Source: an uncultured Prevotellaceae bacterium (GTDB taxonomy: Bacteria > Bacteroidota > Bacteroidia > Bacteroidales > Bacteroidaceae). From it: 64,000 nucleotides of DNA. Every line of letters begins with the position of its first letter. Within the stretch, counting starts at the first letter, position 1. Positions 41,849 through 50,865 of this stretch are shown piece by piece. Location of the stretch: assembly GCA_937877625.1 (NCBI GenBank), contig CALFJG010000039.1, positions 35,696 through 99,695 of the forward strand, given 5' to 3'. A program made the translations under genes and the position numbers. Below the pieces are notes generated by a model, which saw only the letters and a list, made by a program, of their open reading frames with translations, did no database searches and was not told the origin of the DNA.

Positions 41849-42024
41849 AGGACACAAGCCCGTAGGGGAAAACTTACAGAATGTGTCAAAACACACCTCT
41901 CTCGTTCACAAAGCGTCAGCAAAAAGTGTTTTTATGCAGAATCAGTTCGCCCACACTGACATTTTTCGCTACCTTTGCACCAATGTAAAACAACAAGTAG
42001 CATCAAAATAAGACAACAAACGGT

Positions 42025-42570
42025 ATGACAGATTCGTTAGACCACCTTGACCGAAAAATTTTGGAGATAATCACACGGAACGCCCGTATCCCCTTTAAGG
42101 ACGTGGCAGAAGAATGTGGCGTGTCGCGTGCGGCTATCCACCAACGCGTAGCCCGACTGATAGAAGAAGGCGTAATTACAGGGTCGGGCTATACCGTAGA
42201 TCCCAAAGCCATTGGCTATAACACTTGCACCTATGTAGGCATTAAGTTGGAAAAGGCTTCTATCTACAAAAAAGTGGCCGAGCAACTCAAAGCCTTTCCC
42301 GAGATTGTAGAATGCCATTTTACCACGGGGCAGTACTCTATAATGGTAAAACTTTATTCCTACGATAACGAGCACCTTATGGAGTTGCTCAATACGTGTG
42401 TGATGAAAGTAGAAGGCATTACCAGTACCGAAGCACTGATTTCCCTCGGCGAGGGCTTTAGCCGAAACATCCCCATAACGGAGCCACACTTTATGAAGGG
42501 TCAGCGTACTCGACTGCATCGCGGTATAGAAGAGGGCGAACACCTCCACAATGGCGACCTCAACATATAG
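42025..42570 (+). CDS. Lrp/AsnC-family transcriptional regulator
   Basis: A 181-residue regulator with an N-terminal winged helix-turn-helix (LDHLDRKILEIITRNARIPF, CGVSRAAIHQRVARLIEEGVI) and a C-terminal RAM ligand-binding domain (TCTYVGIKLEKASIY, VECHFTTGQYSIMVKLYSYD). About 25 extra C-terminal residues (MKGQRTRLHRGIEEGEHLH) exceed the usual ~155. It probably senses an amino acid; its targets are unknown. A -7-like box TACCTTTG is at 41970-41977. The small DUF4491 gene follows by 16 bases. Confidence 0.93.
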   Translation: MTDSLDHLDRKILEIITRNARIPFKDVAEECGVSRAAIHQRVARLIEEGVITGSGYTVDPKAIGYNTCTYVGIKLEKASIYKKVAEQLKAFPEIVECHFTTGQYSIMVKLYSYDNEHLMELLNTCVMKVEGITSTEALISLGEGFSRNIPITEPHFMKGQRTRLHRGIEEGEHLHNGDLNI

Positions 42571-42586
42571 GCTCTGCAGTTAGCGT

Positions 42587-42895
42587 ATGATGCTTGCCCT
42601 TTTCTCGTTCTTCGGTGTTCTTATCGGGTTGTGTACCTTTCTTGTGATAGGGACGTTCCATCCTATTGTGATAAAGACAGAGTATTATTTCGGCACGCGT
42701 CCGTGGTGGATATTCTTGTTTGTCGGCTTGTGCTGTATTGTGGGTGCTTGTTTCGTGTCGAATGTTTTTGTAGCCAGTTTGCTCGGCGTGGTGGGCTTCT
42801 CCTGCCTATGGAGCATTCACGAACTCTTTGAACAAAAGCAACGCGTCAAGCGTGGCTGGTTTCCCCGCAATCCTAAGAGGAAATACAAGGACTGA
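42587..42895 (+). CDS. DUF4491 small membrane protein
   Basis: A 102-residue protein with three hydrophobic helices (LALFSFFGVLIGLCTFLVIG; WWIFLFVGLCCIVGACFVS; NVFVASLLGVVGFSCLWS) and a charged C-terminal tail ending RKYKD. HPIVIKTEYYFGTRPWW is the DUF4491 signature. Function is unknown. A second ATG one codon later is equally possible as the start. It probably shares a transcript with the Lrp-type regulator. Confidence 0.85.
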   Translation: MMLALFSFFGVLIGLCTFLVIGTFHPIVIKTEYYFGTRPWWIFLFVGLCCIVGACFVSNVFVASLLGVVGFSCLWSIHELFEQKQRVKRGWFPRNPKRKYKD

Positions 42896-42916
42896 GCCCT
42901 CAAAACACCTTATTTA

Positions 42917-42948
42917 TTTGCCTCCCTGCACGTCTTGCAGTATCTTCG
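42917..42948 (+). promoter_or_regulatory. Bacteroidota-type promoter for the GH3 gene
   Basis: TTTG (42917-42920), a 20-bp spacer and TATCTTCG (42941-42948), one mismatch from TAnnTTTG. The start codon is 21 bases downstream. Confidence 0.65.
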
Positions 42949-42969
42949 CGCATCAAAGAAAGCAAAGGA

Positions 42970-44475
42970 ATGATTACACAGCTGATAAAGCCTTATCTGT
43001 CGTGGCGTAGAAGCCAAATCTATAAGCGTTACGGGCAAGCCGAACAGACGCAAGAGCATGTGCTTATGCAGTTGTTGCAAGAAGCGGCAGGAACGGTTTA
43101 TGGCAAAACATATAACTTCGGCGAAATAAAAAACTATACAGACTTTGCGAACCGCCTTCCCCTAAACGATTACGAAACGCTCAAGGGCGAGATAGACCGT
43201 ATGCGACACGGCGAAGCCGATGTCCTATGGCCTGGACGCGTGAAGTGGTACGCAAAGTCAAGCGGAACGACAAACGATAAAAGTAAATTTATCCCCGTCA
43301 GTTCCTCTGCACTCAAGGACACACATTACCGTGGTGGCACAGATGCCGTGGTGTTCTACGTGGGCAACTATCCCAAGAGCCACATTATGGACGGGCGTGC
43401 ACTTATTCTCGGCGGCTCCCATCAGCCGAACTATAGCCTTCCCCATTCCCTCGTAGGCGACTTGAGTGCTATCCTGATTGAAAACATTGCTGAGCGTGTG
43501 AATATGTTTCGCGTGCCGAGCAAGCAAACCGCTCTGTTGTCAGACTTCGAGGAAAAGCGTGAACGCATAGCGCACGAGGCATTAAATAAGCGCGTCACCA
43601 GCCTTAGTGGTGTGCCATCGTGGATGATGAGCGTACTCACCAGAGTGCTTGAAATCAGCGGTAAGCAGACGATAAAAGAAGTGTGGCCGCACTTAGAGGT
43701 GTTTTTTCACGGCGGCGTGGCCTTTACGCCCTATCGCGAGCAGTATCAGCGCATCATTGGTGCCGAAGAGATACGCTACGAAGAGACCTACAATGCCAGC
43801 GAGGGCTTCTTCGGCATTCAAGATAAACCCGACGACCTCGCTATGCTCTTGATGCTTGATTACGGCGTGTTCTACGAGTTTATTCCGCTGGAAGATGTAG
43901 GGAAGGATAATCCTCGCGTTCTTCCTTTGTGGGGAATAGAAGCGGGAAAGAACTACGCCTTGTTGATAACCACAAGTAGCGGGTTGTGGCGCTACCAAAT
44001 AGGTGACACTGTACGCTTTACGCAGACAAGCCCCACATATAAATTCGTTATCAGCGGTCGCACGAAGAGTTTTATCAATGCCTTTGGAGAGGAGTTAATC
44101 GTTGACAACGCACAGCAAGGCTTGTTGGAAGCCTGTGCCGAAACGGGTGCAACGGTAAAAGAATACACCGCCGCCCCCGTGTTTATGGACGAGGAGGGCA
44201 AGTGCCGGCACCAGTGGGTGGTGGAGTTCGACAAACAGCCCGACGATGTGGTGCGCTTCGCCGAGGTGTTAGACCGCGCGCTGCAGCAAATCAATAGCGA
44301 CTACGAGGCTAAGCGTTTCAAGAACCTCACGCTACAACCTCTGGAACTCATCGTGGCACGCAACGGGCTTTTTGAAGACTGGCTTCGCTCGCGTGGTAAG
44401 ATGGGTGGCCAACACAAAGTGCCCAGGCTGTGTAACGACCGTAAAATAATAGACGAGGTGTTGGCTCTTCGCTGA
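42970..44475 (+). CDS. GH3 auxin-responsive-promoter family acyl-adenylate enzyme
   Basis: A 501-residue member of the GH3 branch of the ANL adenylating superfamily. In plants these conjugate amino acids to auxin or jasmonate; bacterial roles are mostly unknown. The P-loop-like motif is WYAKSSGTTNDKSKFIP (about residues 94-110), ADP-binding region YNASEGFFGIQ near residue 275, and the GRTKSFINAFGEELIVDNA hinge near residue 360. The active-site motifs look intact, so ATP use is expected; the acid and amine substrates are unknown. It has its own promoter-like sequence. Confidence 0.88.
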   Translation: MITQLIKPYLSWRRSQIYKRYGQAEQTQEHVLMQLLQEAAGTVYGKTYNFGEIKNYTDFANRLPLNDYETLKGEIDRMRHGEADVLWPGRVKWYAKSSGTTNDKSKFIPVSSSALKDTHYRGGTDAVVFYVGNYPKSHIMDGRALILGGSHQPNYSLPHSLVGDLSAILIENIAERVNMFRVPSKQTALLSDFEEKRERIAHEALNKRVTSLSGVPSWMMSVLTRVLEISGKQTIKEVWPHLEVFFHGGVAFTPYREQYQRIIGAEEIRYEETYNASEGFFGIQDKPDDLAMLLMLDYGVFYEFIPLEDVGKDNPRVLPLWGIEAGKNYALLITTSSGLWRYQIGDTVRFTQTSPTYKFVISGRTKSFINAFGEELIVDNAQQGLLEACAETGATVKEYTAAPVFMDEEGKCRHQWVVEFDKQPDDVVRFAEVLDRALQQINSDYEAKRFKNLTLQPLELIVARNGLFEDWLRSRGKMGGQHKVPRLCNDRKIIDEVLALR

Positions 44476-44505
44476 CGCTCCTTTTTATAGCTCCCTTATC
44501 TCGCA

Positions 44506-46509
44506 ATGAAATATGCGCACCATATATTATACGTCTTAACGGCAGTAGTGCTGTTGCTACTTTCGGCTTGTGCCAATCCTGGCAGCGGACCCGATGGTGG
44601 GCCGTTCGACGAAACGCCGCCACGCATCCTTTCTATGTCGCCTGCCTTAGGACGCACGGGAGCAAACCCCAAGCGCATAGAGATACATTTCGACGAAAAT
44701 GTAAAGGTGGACAACCCGCAAGAAAAAGTGGTGATGTCGCCGCCCTCGGTGGAGCCGCCCGAGGTGAGTGTCAGCGGTAAGCGCATACGCGTCACCCTGC
44801 CCGACACGTTACGACCAAACACCACTTACACCATAGATTTCGGTGATGCTATCAGCGACAACAACGAGGGAAACCCGCTCGGCACGTTCACTTATTTCTT
44901 TTCCACCGGCGAGGTGCTCGACACGATGGAAATGAGTGGCTATGTGATAGATGCCGAGACGCTTACGCCCATAAAAGGTGTGCTCGTGGGGCTTTATGTG
45001 GACGAGGCTGAGGCCGACACCGTGGCTTCTTCCAAAGATATCAGCGTAATAAATACCACGCTGCAAGAAGTGAGCGACCCGTTTAGTACACGTGCTTTCG
45101 ACCGCGTGGGGCGCACCGACGAGACGGGGCGTTTCTGTATTAAAGGCGTGCGCCACGGCACTTATCGGCTTTATGCCCTAAAAGACGTGGACGGCGACTA
45201 CCACTTCACGTCGCGCGCCGAAATGATGGGTTGGACCGACGACACTTTTACCACTGCTTGTTATGCTGATGTCCGACAGGACACAGTGTGGCGCGACACC
45301 CTGACGTGGGACAGCATACGCTACATTCCTTTCACGCACTTTACACCCGACAACGTCATCCTTCGCGCCTTTACCCACGCTAACCGCCCGCGCCATTTGC
45401 TTAAGACACAACGCGACGTCCCCGAGTGGTTTCGCGTGTACTTCACAGGCCCCTCGCCGTTCGTGCCGCAAATACAAGGACTCAACTTCAACGAATACGA
45501 TGCCTTTGTGGAAGATCGCAACCTTACTGGCGACACCATTACCTACTGGCTCAAAGACACCGCTATGCTTCGTATAGATACCCTTCAGTTTCTCTATACC
45601 TACTACGAAACCGACGACTCCACAGGCGTTGATACCCTGCGAACGGATACCCTTGCACTCCATCCGCGTCTAACTTTTTCCAAACGAGCGAAACAACAAG
45701 CCGACGAGCTGGAAAAATGGGAGCGACAGCGTGAGCGGCGGCATAAACGTGGCGACTTTACCGAGGAGATACCGCCCAGAGAGTATATGACAATAGATAT
45801 CAAGGGCGCGAGCGGCAGTATGTCGCCCGCCGAAAATCCCACGATACGCCTGTTGCAACCCGCCTCGGATGTTAACCTCGCGGGCATACATCTTCTTCTC
45901 GGCCCAGATAGCGCACAAGTCGAGGCGCGCTATCAACTCGTTCCCTCGCCTCTCAGCCGACTCTCCTACACCCTCTATGCCGAATGGCGTCCGGGGCAGC
46001 AGTATATGCTAAAGATAGACTCCGCTACTATCCGTGGCCTCAATGGAATAGAGAATAGGGCTCTCTCGCAGCGCTTCCGTATCGCTGCCACCGAGGAGTT
46101 TGGCTCGCTTTTCGTCTCCCTGGTCGGCGTTGACAGTACAGCGGTGGTGCAACTCTTGCAAGACGACAAGCGTGTCCTACAAACAGCCCGTGCTAACAAC
46201 GATGGACAAGTGGACTTTTTCTATCTGCGCCCAGGAAAAGTGTTTATGCGTCTTTTCTTTGATGACAACAACAACGGTAGATGGGACACGGGCGACTATG
46301 CCGCCCGCCAACAACCCGAAAAGATGTGTTACTACCACAAGCCCATCGAACTTCGCGCTGGTTGGGACACCGAAGTGACGTGGCAACCACAGGAACGCCC
46401 CGTGCTATTGCAAAAACCCGAAGAACTGCGTAATGCTACCACGCGTGGCAGCACCTCACGCTCCGCACACGAGCGTAATATAGAACGTAACAAGCAGCGA
46501 CGGAGTTAA
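44506..46509 (+). CDS. Large Ig-like (Big_5-type) domain lipoprotein
   Basis: A 667-residue lipoprotein: signal and lipobox LLLLSAC (residue ~22), then NPGSGPDGGPFDETPP, a hallmark of Bacteroidota lipoproteins carrying an N-terminal Ig-like (SbsA/Big_5) domain (SMSPALGRTGANPKRIEIHF to FSTGEVLDTM). Further beta-rich repeats follow, with a carboxypeptidase-like regulatory region (MSGYVIDAETLTPIKGVLVG) and a late FDDNNNGRWDTGDY calcium-binding-like loop. It is probably outer-membrane or surface located. The stop TAA lies inside the 4-bp TTAA target duplication of MITE copy B, so the true C-terminus could have been changed. Confidence 0.85.
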   Translation: MKYAHHILYVLTAVVLLLLSACANPGSGPDGGPFDETPPRILSMSPALGRTGANPKRIEIHFDENVKVDNPQEKVVMSPPSVEPPEVSVSGKRIRVTLPDTLRPNTTYTIDFGDAISDNNEGNPLGTFTYFFSTGEVLDTMEMSGYVIDAETLTPIKGVLVGLYVDEAEADTVASSKDISVINTTLQEVSDPFSTRAFDRVGRTDETGRFCIKGVRHGTYRLYALKDVDGDYHFTSRAEMMGWTDDTFTTACYADVRQDTVWRDTLTWDSIRYIPFTHFTPDNVILRAFTHANRPRHLLKTQRDVPEWFRVYFTGPSPFVPQIQGLNFNEYDAFVEDRNLTGDTITYWLKDTAMLRIDTLQFLYTYYETDDSTGVDTLRTDTLALHPRLTFSKRAKQQADELEKWERQRERRHKRGDFTEEIPPREYMTIDIKGASGSMSPAENPTIRLLQPASDVNLAGIHLLLGPDSAQVEARYQLVPSPLSRLSYTLYAEWRPGQQYMLKIDSATIRGLNGIENRALSQRFRIAATEEFGSLFVSLVGVDSTAVVQLLQDDKRVLQTARANNDGQVDFFYLRPGKVFMRLFFDDNNNGRWDTGDYAARQQPEKMCYYHKPIELRAGWDTEVTWQPQERPVLLQKPEELRNATTRGSTSRSAHERNIERNKQRRS

Positions 46510-46602
46510 GGTGGGTTCTTTTCTTTCGCTTTGTCAGATTTCTGACAAAAGATTAAAGCCCATCTATGTCAAACTTAACCGTGGAAATTAATAGAACTCA
46601 CC
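46510..46602 (+). mobile_element. MITE-like element, copy B (93 bp, internally deleted)
   Basis: Ends GGTGGGTTCTTTTC and AATAGAACTCACC, flanked by perfect TTAA duplications (46506-46509 and 46603-46606). Both termini match copies A and C, but about 100 internal bases, including the 16-bp palindrome, are missing. The left TTAA supplies the stop codon of the preceding gene. Confidence 0.85.
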
Positions 46603-46672
46603 TTAAACCTTAGCCTGCTATCTCTCTCAAAGAGAAAAATCCTTTTGTATTCAACAGAAAAACATTGAAACG

Positions 46673-47482
46673 ATGAAAAGAAATTTACTGGTTATGTTCT
46701 TTATTGGTTTAGTCGTAGTGCTTCCCGCTCAAGCACAGTGCGGCTCTACCAATAGCGCGTTCAACTCAGGCGAAACAATCTCCTACGACCTCTATTTCAA
46801 CTGGAAATTCGTGTGGAAGAATGTGGGTACCGCCTCGTGGAATATCACACGAACCAATTACGCAGGTAAGCCTGCCTATAAAACATATCTTATCACGCGC
46901 GGCTCGCAGCAGAGCGACCGCTACTTCGTGATGCGCGACACGCTGACCTCTTATACCGACCTTAATCTCGTGCCGCTCTACTATTCCAAACGCGCCAAGG
47001 AGGGAAAGCACTATTATCAGGAGGACGTGTGGTACACCTATCCCAATCGCCAATGCAACTTAAAGATGCAGTCACGTCAGGATATGGGAACGGTGAAAAT
47101 AAAATCACACTCCTCAAAGTACTGCGCCTACGATATGCTCTCTATGATGCTTCGCGCCCGCTCCTTTGACGCAAGCAAGATGAAGGTGGGGCAGCGCGTC
47201 AATTTCCTCTTCGCTGAGGGAAAACATTGTGAGTGGCGGCAGTTGGTATATAAAGGCAAGCAGACCATCAAGATGGAGAACTCCAAGAATCGCTACCGCT
47301 GCCTCGTCTTCGCCTATGTAGAGAAAGAGAATGGCAAGGAGAATACCGTTGTAACGTTCTACGTCACCGATGATGCTAACCACCTGCCGGTGCGACTCGA
47401 CCTTAACCTCCGGTTCGGCTCGGCAAAAGCCTATATGCGCGGTGCCACTGGCTTGCGCCACCCGCTTTCCTCAAAAGTTTAA
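46673..47482 (+). CDS. DUF3108 exported protein
   Basis: A 269-residue exported protein with a cleavable signal (MKRNLLVMFFIGLVVVLPAQ, AQC). The mature part matches the DUF3108 beta-barrel family: GETISYDLYFNWKFVWKNVG, AYKTYLITRGSQQSDRYFV and DANHLPVRLDLNLRFGSAKA. Members are periplasmic or outer-membrane proteins of unknown role. It lies 25 bases before recA and may be co-transcribed with it. MITE copy B lies just upstream (70 bp before the start) and might carry or break its promoter. Confidence 0.82.
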   Translation: MKRNLLVMFFIGLVVVLPAQAQCGSTNSAFNSGETISYDLYFNWKFVWKNVGTASWNITRTNYAGKPAYKTYLITRGSQQSDRYFVMRDTLTSYTDLNLVPLYYSKRAKEGKHYYQEDVWYTYPNRQCNLKMQSRQDMGTVKIKSHSSKYCAYDMLSMMLRARSFDASKMKVGQRVNFLFAEGKHCEWRQLVYKGKQTIKMENSKNRYRCLVFAYVEKENGKENTVVTFYVTDDANHLPVRLDLNLRFGSAKAYMRGATGLRHPLSSKV

Positions 47483-47507
47483 TCACTCCTTATAAACAAC
47501 CAAAGAT

Positions 47508-48572
47508 ATGGCAAAGAAAGAAACCTCTGTTACAAGCACACCTGCCGATAAACTCAAAGCGCTGCAAGCAGCGATGGCGAAAATTGAAAAAGACTTCGGC
47601 AAAGGCTCTATCATGAAACTCGGTGATGAGCAGGTGGAAGACGTAGAAGTAATTCCCACCGGTAGCATCGGCCTCAACGCAGCACTGGGCGTAGGCGGTT
47701 ATCCCAAAGGACGCATCATAGAAATCTTCGGACAAGAGAGCACGGGTAAGACCACACTGGCCATCCATGCCATTGCTGAATGTCAGAAGCAGGGAGGCAT
47801 TGCTGCGTTTATCGATGCCGAACACGCTTTCGACCGCTTTTATGCCCAGAAACTCGGTGTAAACATTGATGAGCTGCTTATCTCGCAGCCCGACAACGGC
47901 GAGCAAGCCCTTGAGATTGCCGACCAGCTTATTCGCTCCGCAGCCATAGACATTATCGTGATAGACTCCGTGGCAGCCCTTACGCCGAAGAGTGAGATAG
48001 AAGGCGATATGGGTGAAAACAAACTCGGGCTGCAAGCGCGTCTTATGAGTCAAGCCCTGCGCAAACTCACGGCAACCATCAGCAAGACAAAAACCACGTG
48101 CATCTTCATCAACCAAATGCGCGAGAAGATAGGTATGGTGTTTGGCAATCCCGAAACAACAACGGGTGGTAATGCCTTGAAATTCTATGCCAGTGTGCGC
48201 TTAGAAATCCGCAAGGTTACTACCATCAAAGACGGCGACACACCCATCGGCAACCAGGTGCGTGTGAAAGTAGCTAAAAATAAGGTGGCTCCGCCTTTCC
48301 GTAAGTGTGTCTTTGAAATATCTTTTGGCGAAGGCATCAGCCGTGTGGCTGAAATTTGCGACCTCGCCGTGGAGTACGATATCATTCATAAGAGCGGCTC
48401 CTGGTTCTCCTACGATGGGCAGAAACTCGCACAGGGGCGCGAAAATCTCAAGCATCTGCTTGCTGACAACCCTGAACTGCAAGACGAGGTGGCCGACAAG
48501 ATAGCGCAACAACTCTATGGCGGCGGCGGAGCAACACCCGACAATGCTCCCGAATTGAAAGAGGAGCTATAA
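47508..48572 (+). CDS. recA: Recombinase RecA
   Basis: A 354-residue recombinase that forms filaments on single-stranded DNA and drives strand exchange and SOS co-protease activity. Walker A is FGQESTGKTTLAIHAIAE, Walker B DIIVIDSVAALTPKSEIEGD, and loop 2 region IGMVFGNPETTTGGNALKFY. The C-terminal tail is acidic (PELKEEL). It ends before a strong hairpin. No LexA box was recognised upstream. Confidence 0.98.
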   Translation: MAKKETSVTSTPADKLKALQAAMAKIEKDFGKGSIMKLGDEQVEDVEVIPTGSIGLNAALGVGGYPKGRIIEIFGQESTGKTTLAIHAIAECQKQGGIAAFIDAEHAFDRFYAQKLGVNIDELLISQPDNGEQALEIADQLIRSAAIDIIVIDSVAALTPKSEIEGDMGENKLGLQARLMSQALRKLTATISKTKTTCIFINQMREKIGMVFGNPETTTGGNALKFYASVRLEIRKVTTIKDGDTPIGNQVRVKVAKNKVAPPFRKCVFEISFGEGISRVAEICDLAVEYDIIHKSGSWFSYDGQKLAQGRENLKHLLADNPELQDEVADKIAQQLYGGGGATPDNAPELKEEL

Positions 48573-48624
48573 AGGCTCACTCACAGCGTCCTCGTTTGAA
48601 ATAGCACACATACTAATCTTTGAA

Positions 48625-48666
48625 ACAATCCCCCGCAAAGCCTCTTTATGATTTGCGGGGGATTGT
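48625..48666. terminator. Intrinsic terminator after recA
   Basis: ACAATCCCCCGCAAA (48625-48639) and TTTGCGGGGGATTGT (48652-48666) form a 15-bp perfect stem with a 12-base loop. Confidence 0.88.
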
Positions 48667-48759
48667 TTGTAACAAAAGCTTCAGGACGACAGAGAGGAGT
48701 GCTCTTGTCGCCCTGATGAGAGAAATGAAGGCGTATGGCAAAGTTTAATTGATGTCGGC

Positions 48760-49359
48760 TTATTCGTTGCCGAGAGCCCGGTTCAAAGCATTTGAGGCAC
48801 GATTTTGTGCGCTTTGTACGGCGTTTGAAGCATTGTTCTGTGCGTTTTGTACGGCACTTTGTGCGCGGCTGGCGGCTTGACTTGCAGCATTCGTGGCGGC
48901 CTGGCGTCCTTGTTGAACGGCTTGGTTGGCAGCCTGACGTCCTTGTTGTACGGCTTGGTTGGCGGCCTGACGTCCGGACTCTACTGCTTGATTGGCGGCT
49001 TGTCGGCCTGCCTCAACAGCCGTGGCGGCGGCACCGCTTGTGGCGGCGGCACGGTTGGCAGCAGATTCTACAGCACCTTGCGCACGGCTGGCAGCGGCAT
49101 CAACAGCGTTTTCTGCACGATGTGTGGCGGCATCAACAGCCTCGCCCGTGGCAGATTCTATAGCACTGCCCACAGCCTCGCCAGCAGCGGAGGCTGCCTC
49201 GTCAACAATAGTACCTTCTTCGCTCAACGAGGCGGTATCGACCGAAACTTCTGTGTCGATAGAGTCAACGCTCTCTGCAGGGGCATCGGCCTTACTGCTA
49301 CAACTACTCATGGAGAAAGCGGCGGCTACGAGCACGCCGAACAGAAATGTCTTTTTCAT
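48760..49359 (-). CDS. Alanine-rich lipoprotein with 11-residue amphipathic repeats
   Basis: A 199-residue lipoprotein (signal MKKTFLFGVLVAAAFSMSSC, acidic stretch AESVDSIDTEVSVD next). From about residue 55 it is an uninterrupted Ala-rich helix built of 11-residue units, GRQAANQAVQQ being repeated nearly exactly four times around residues 125-168, with ASRAQGAVESAANRAA-like variants on both sides. This resembles LEA/apolipoprotein-type amphipathic helices that bind membranes or protect proteins. Function is unknown. The start at 49359 gives the lipoprotein signal; upstream codons are excluded. A TACTTTTTG box (minus strand, 49439-49447) may be its promoter. Confidence 0.78.
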   Translation of the reverse strand: MKKTFLFGVLVAAAFSMSSCSSKADAPAESVDSIDTEVSVDTASLSEEGTIVDEAASAAGEAVGSAIESATGEAVDAATHRAENAVDAAASRAQGAVESAANRAAATSGAAATAVEAGRQAANQAVESGRQAANQAVQQGRQAANQAVQQGRQAATNAASQAASRAQSAVQNAQNNASNAVQSAQNRASNALNRALGNE

Positions 49360-49450
49360 AAAACTGATATTAAAGTGGATATTGTTTGTCTTTGACAGAC
49401 TTCTTGCATATAAGATAAGCAAGCATCTTTTCAAGGAGCAAAAGTATAAA

Positions 49451-49486
49451 AAAAACGGCACGGAGCTGCTCCGTACCGTTTTTTTA
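49451..49486. terminator. Terminator after ompA (bidirectional)
   Basis: AAAAAACGG and ACGGAGC pair with GCTCCGT and CCGTTTTTT around a single-base loop position, with one internal mismatch. The A- and T-runs on both sides allow function in either direction; it ends the ompA message on the minus strand and lies next to the downstream lipoprotein promoter. Confidence 0.85.
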
Positions 49487-49507
49487 GTATTGTTTGTTTC
49501 TTATGTT

Positions 49508-50779
49508 TTAGTCTTCGGAAACTTCAATGATACATTCGCTGACGCGATTCCACTCAAGCTCATCGTAAGCCTCGCTGATACCACAACCAACGGCGTTGAT
49601 GCGGTTAGCAGCAATCTTATACTTGTTAACGAGCATCGTCTTCACAGCCTGTGCGCGAGCCTCGGCAAGCATCTTGTTGGCTTCGACGTTACCGTCCTTA
49701 GAAGCGTAGCCGCGTACAGTAACAGTGGCATTGGGGTGCTTCTTCAGATAAACAGCAACACGCTCTACGTTGGGTACCTGGCTGGCATCAATAGTGCTCT
49801 TACCAATGCGGAAGTGAACGTTGTTGGTCAGACGGTTCGTGCTCTGGTTGACAGTCTGAGTCTGGGTAACTGTTACGGGGCGGTCAACATACTGAATCTG
49901 TGCGGGCTTGTTCATGCAGTCGTTGAGTTTAGCGCGCAGGTCGGCAATCTCAGCGTTGAGGGCGTTGATTTGGCCGTCCTTGCCGTCGAGCTGGCCGCGC
50001 AGGCTGTTAATGCGTGCGTTCAGTGCATCAACTTCGTCTTGGTCGTACTCGCGAACGGCGGTGAAATAGTGTTCACCGTTTGCGTTCTTAAAGTGGTAGG
50101 TCAGGCCAGCCATAACTTCAAGTTCAGCATCGTTGATGTTGAAGGTAGCACCACGGTAGATGTGGTCGTTGCCAGTGGCTCGGCGGCGATTGCCTTGATA
50201 GAGTTCCTCGTCGAGGTTGTAAACGATGGCGGGCTTCACAGAAAGCGTCCAAGCGCGAGCTTTGTCGAGGTTAAAGTCGAGGCTAAGACCAAGGCGGGTG
50301 AAGAAGTAGTGGCTGTCTTTGCTTTCAGGAGCAATCCAGCTGGCCATACCAATACCTGCCTGTGCTTGCAACTCAAAGAAGCGGGGCTTGCCGTTGTAGC
50401 CGAAGATGAGGTTGGTGAGGTTAATGCGGTTCATGTAACTAACGCTCCAACGGTCAATGAAAGTATTGCTGTTGGATGTGTTGACATCGGCTTGACCATT
50501 GATAACGCTGGCGAAAATAGGCGACCACTGCTTGGCGATTTCCAGACCACCGGCAAAACGGGCGCGCTGCCAGAAACTACGAGCATTGATAGGTCCATTA
50601 GTAAACGTTTTGTCGTTGCTGTAGTAGGGGCCGAAGCCGATGTTGTGGACGGCCGATGTACCGCCGAGGTTAACACCTACCGACCAGTTGTCAAAGAAAC
50701 CATTGCTGCTGAATGGCTTTGATTGTGCAGAAGCCGTCAGAGCGGCAACCACTGCAAGAAGGGTAAAGATTTTTCTCAT
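49508..50779 (-). CDS. OmpA-family outer membrane protein
   Basis: A 423-residue major outer membrane protein. Signal peptide MRKIFTLLAVVAALTASAQS, then a beta-barrel (about 22-245, alternating strands such as FFELQAQAGIGMASWIAP), a coiled-coil linker (DEVDALNARINSLRGQLDGK, INALNAEIADLRAKL) and a C-terminal OmpA peptidoglycan-binding domain (NVHFRIGKSTIDASQVPNVE, VTVRGYASKDGNVEANKMLA, ECIIEVSED). It anchors the outer membrane to the cell wall, like the P. gingivalis/Bacteroides OmpA pairs. The promoter is at 50866-50896 on the minus strand. Confidence 0.92.
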   Translation of the reverse strand: MRKIFTLLAVVAALTASAQSKPFSSNGFFDNWSVGVNLGGTSAVHNIGFGPYYSNDKTFTNGPINARSFWQRARFAGGLEIAKQWSPIFASVINGQADVNTSNSNTFIDRWSVSYMNRINLTNLIFGYNGKPRFFELQAQAGIGMASWIAPESKDSHYFFTRLGLSLDFNLDKARAWTLSVKPAIVYNLDEELYQGNRRRATGNDHIYRGATFNINDAELEVMAGLTYHFKNANGEHYFTAVREYDQDEVDALNARINSLRGQLDGKDGQINALNAEIADLRAKLNDCMNKPAQIQYVDRPVTVTQTQTVNQSTNRLTNNVHFRIGKSTIDASQVPNVERVAVYLKKHPNATVTVRGYASKDGNVEANKMLAEARAQAVKTMLVNKYKIAANRINAVGCGISEAYDELEWNRVSECIIEVSED

Positions 50780-50865
50780 AATAAATTGTTATGGAATAAA
50801 AAAGATTGATGTTTCCGTTCTTTTATAGGAGGGCTTTTAGGAGGGCTTTGTCCTTTTTTCGCGTG

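Noticed and set aside
42025..42160. tRNA or other structured RNA genes in spacers over 100 bp
   Set aside because: No cloverleaf with a T-loop (GTTCGAATC-like) was found in any spacer. The only structured RNA supported is the metK leader.
48992..50722. A 576-codon open frame on the plus strand opposite the lipoprotein and ompA genes
   Set aside because: It covers the complementary strand of two clear genes with signal peptides and conserved domains. Its sequence has no domain and reads as the complement of the Ala-rich helix and the OmpA beta-barrel.
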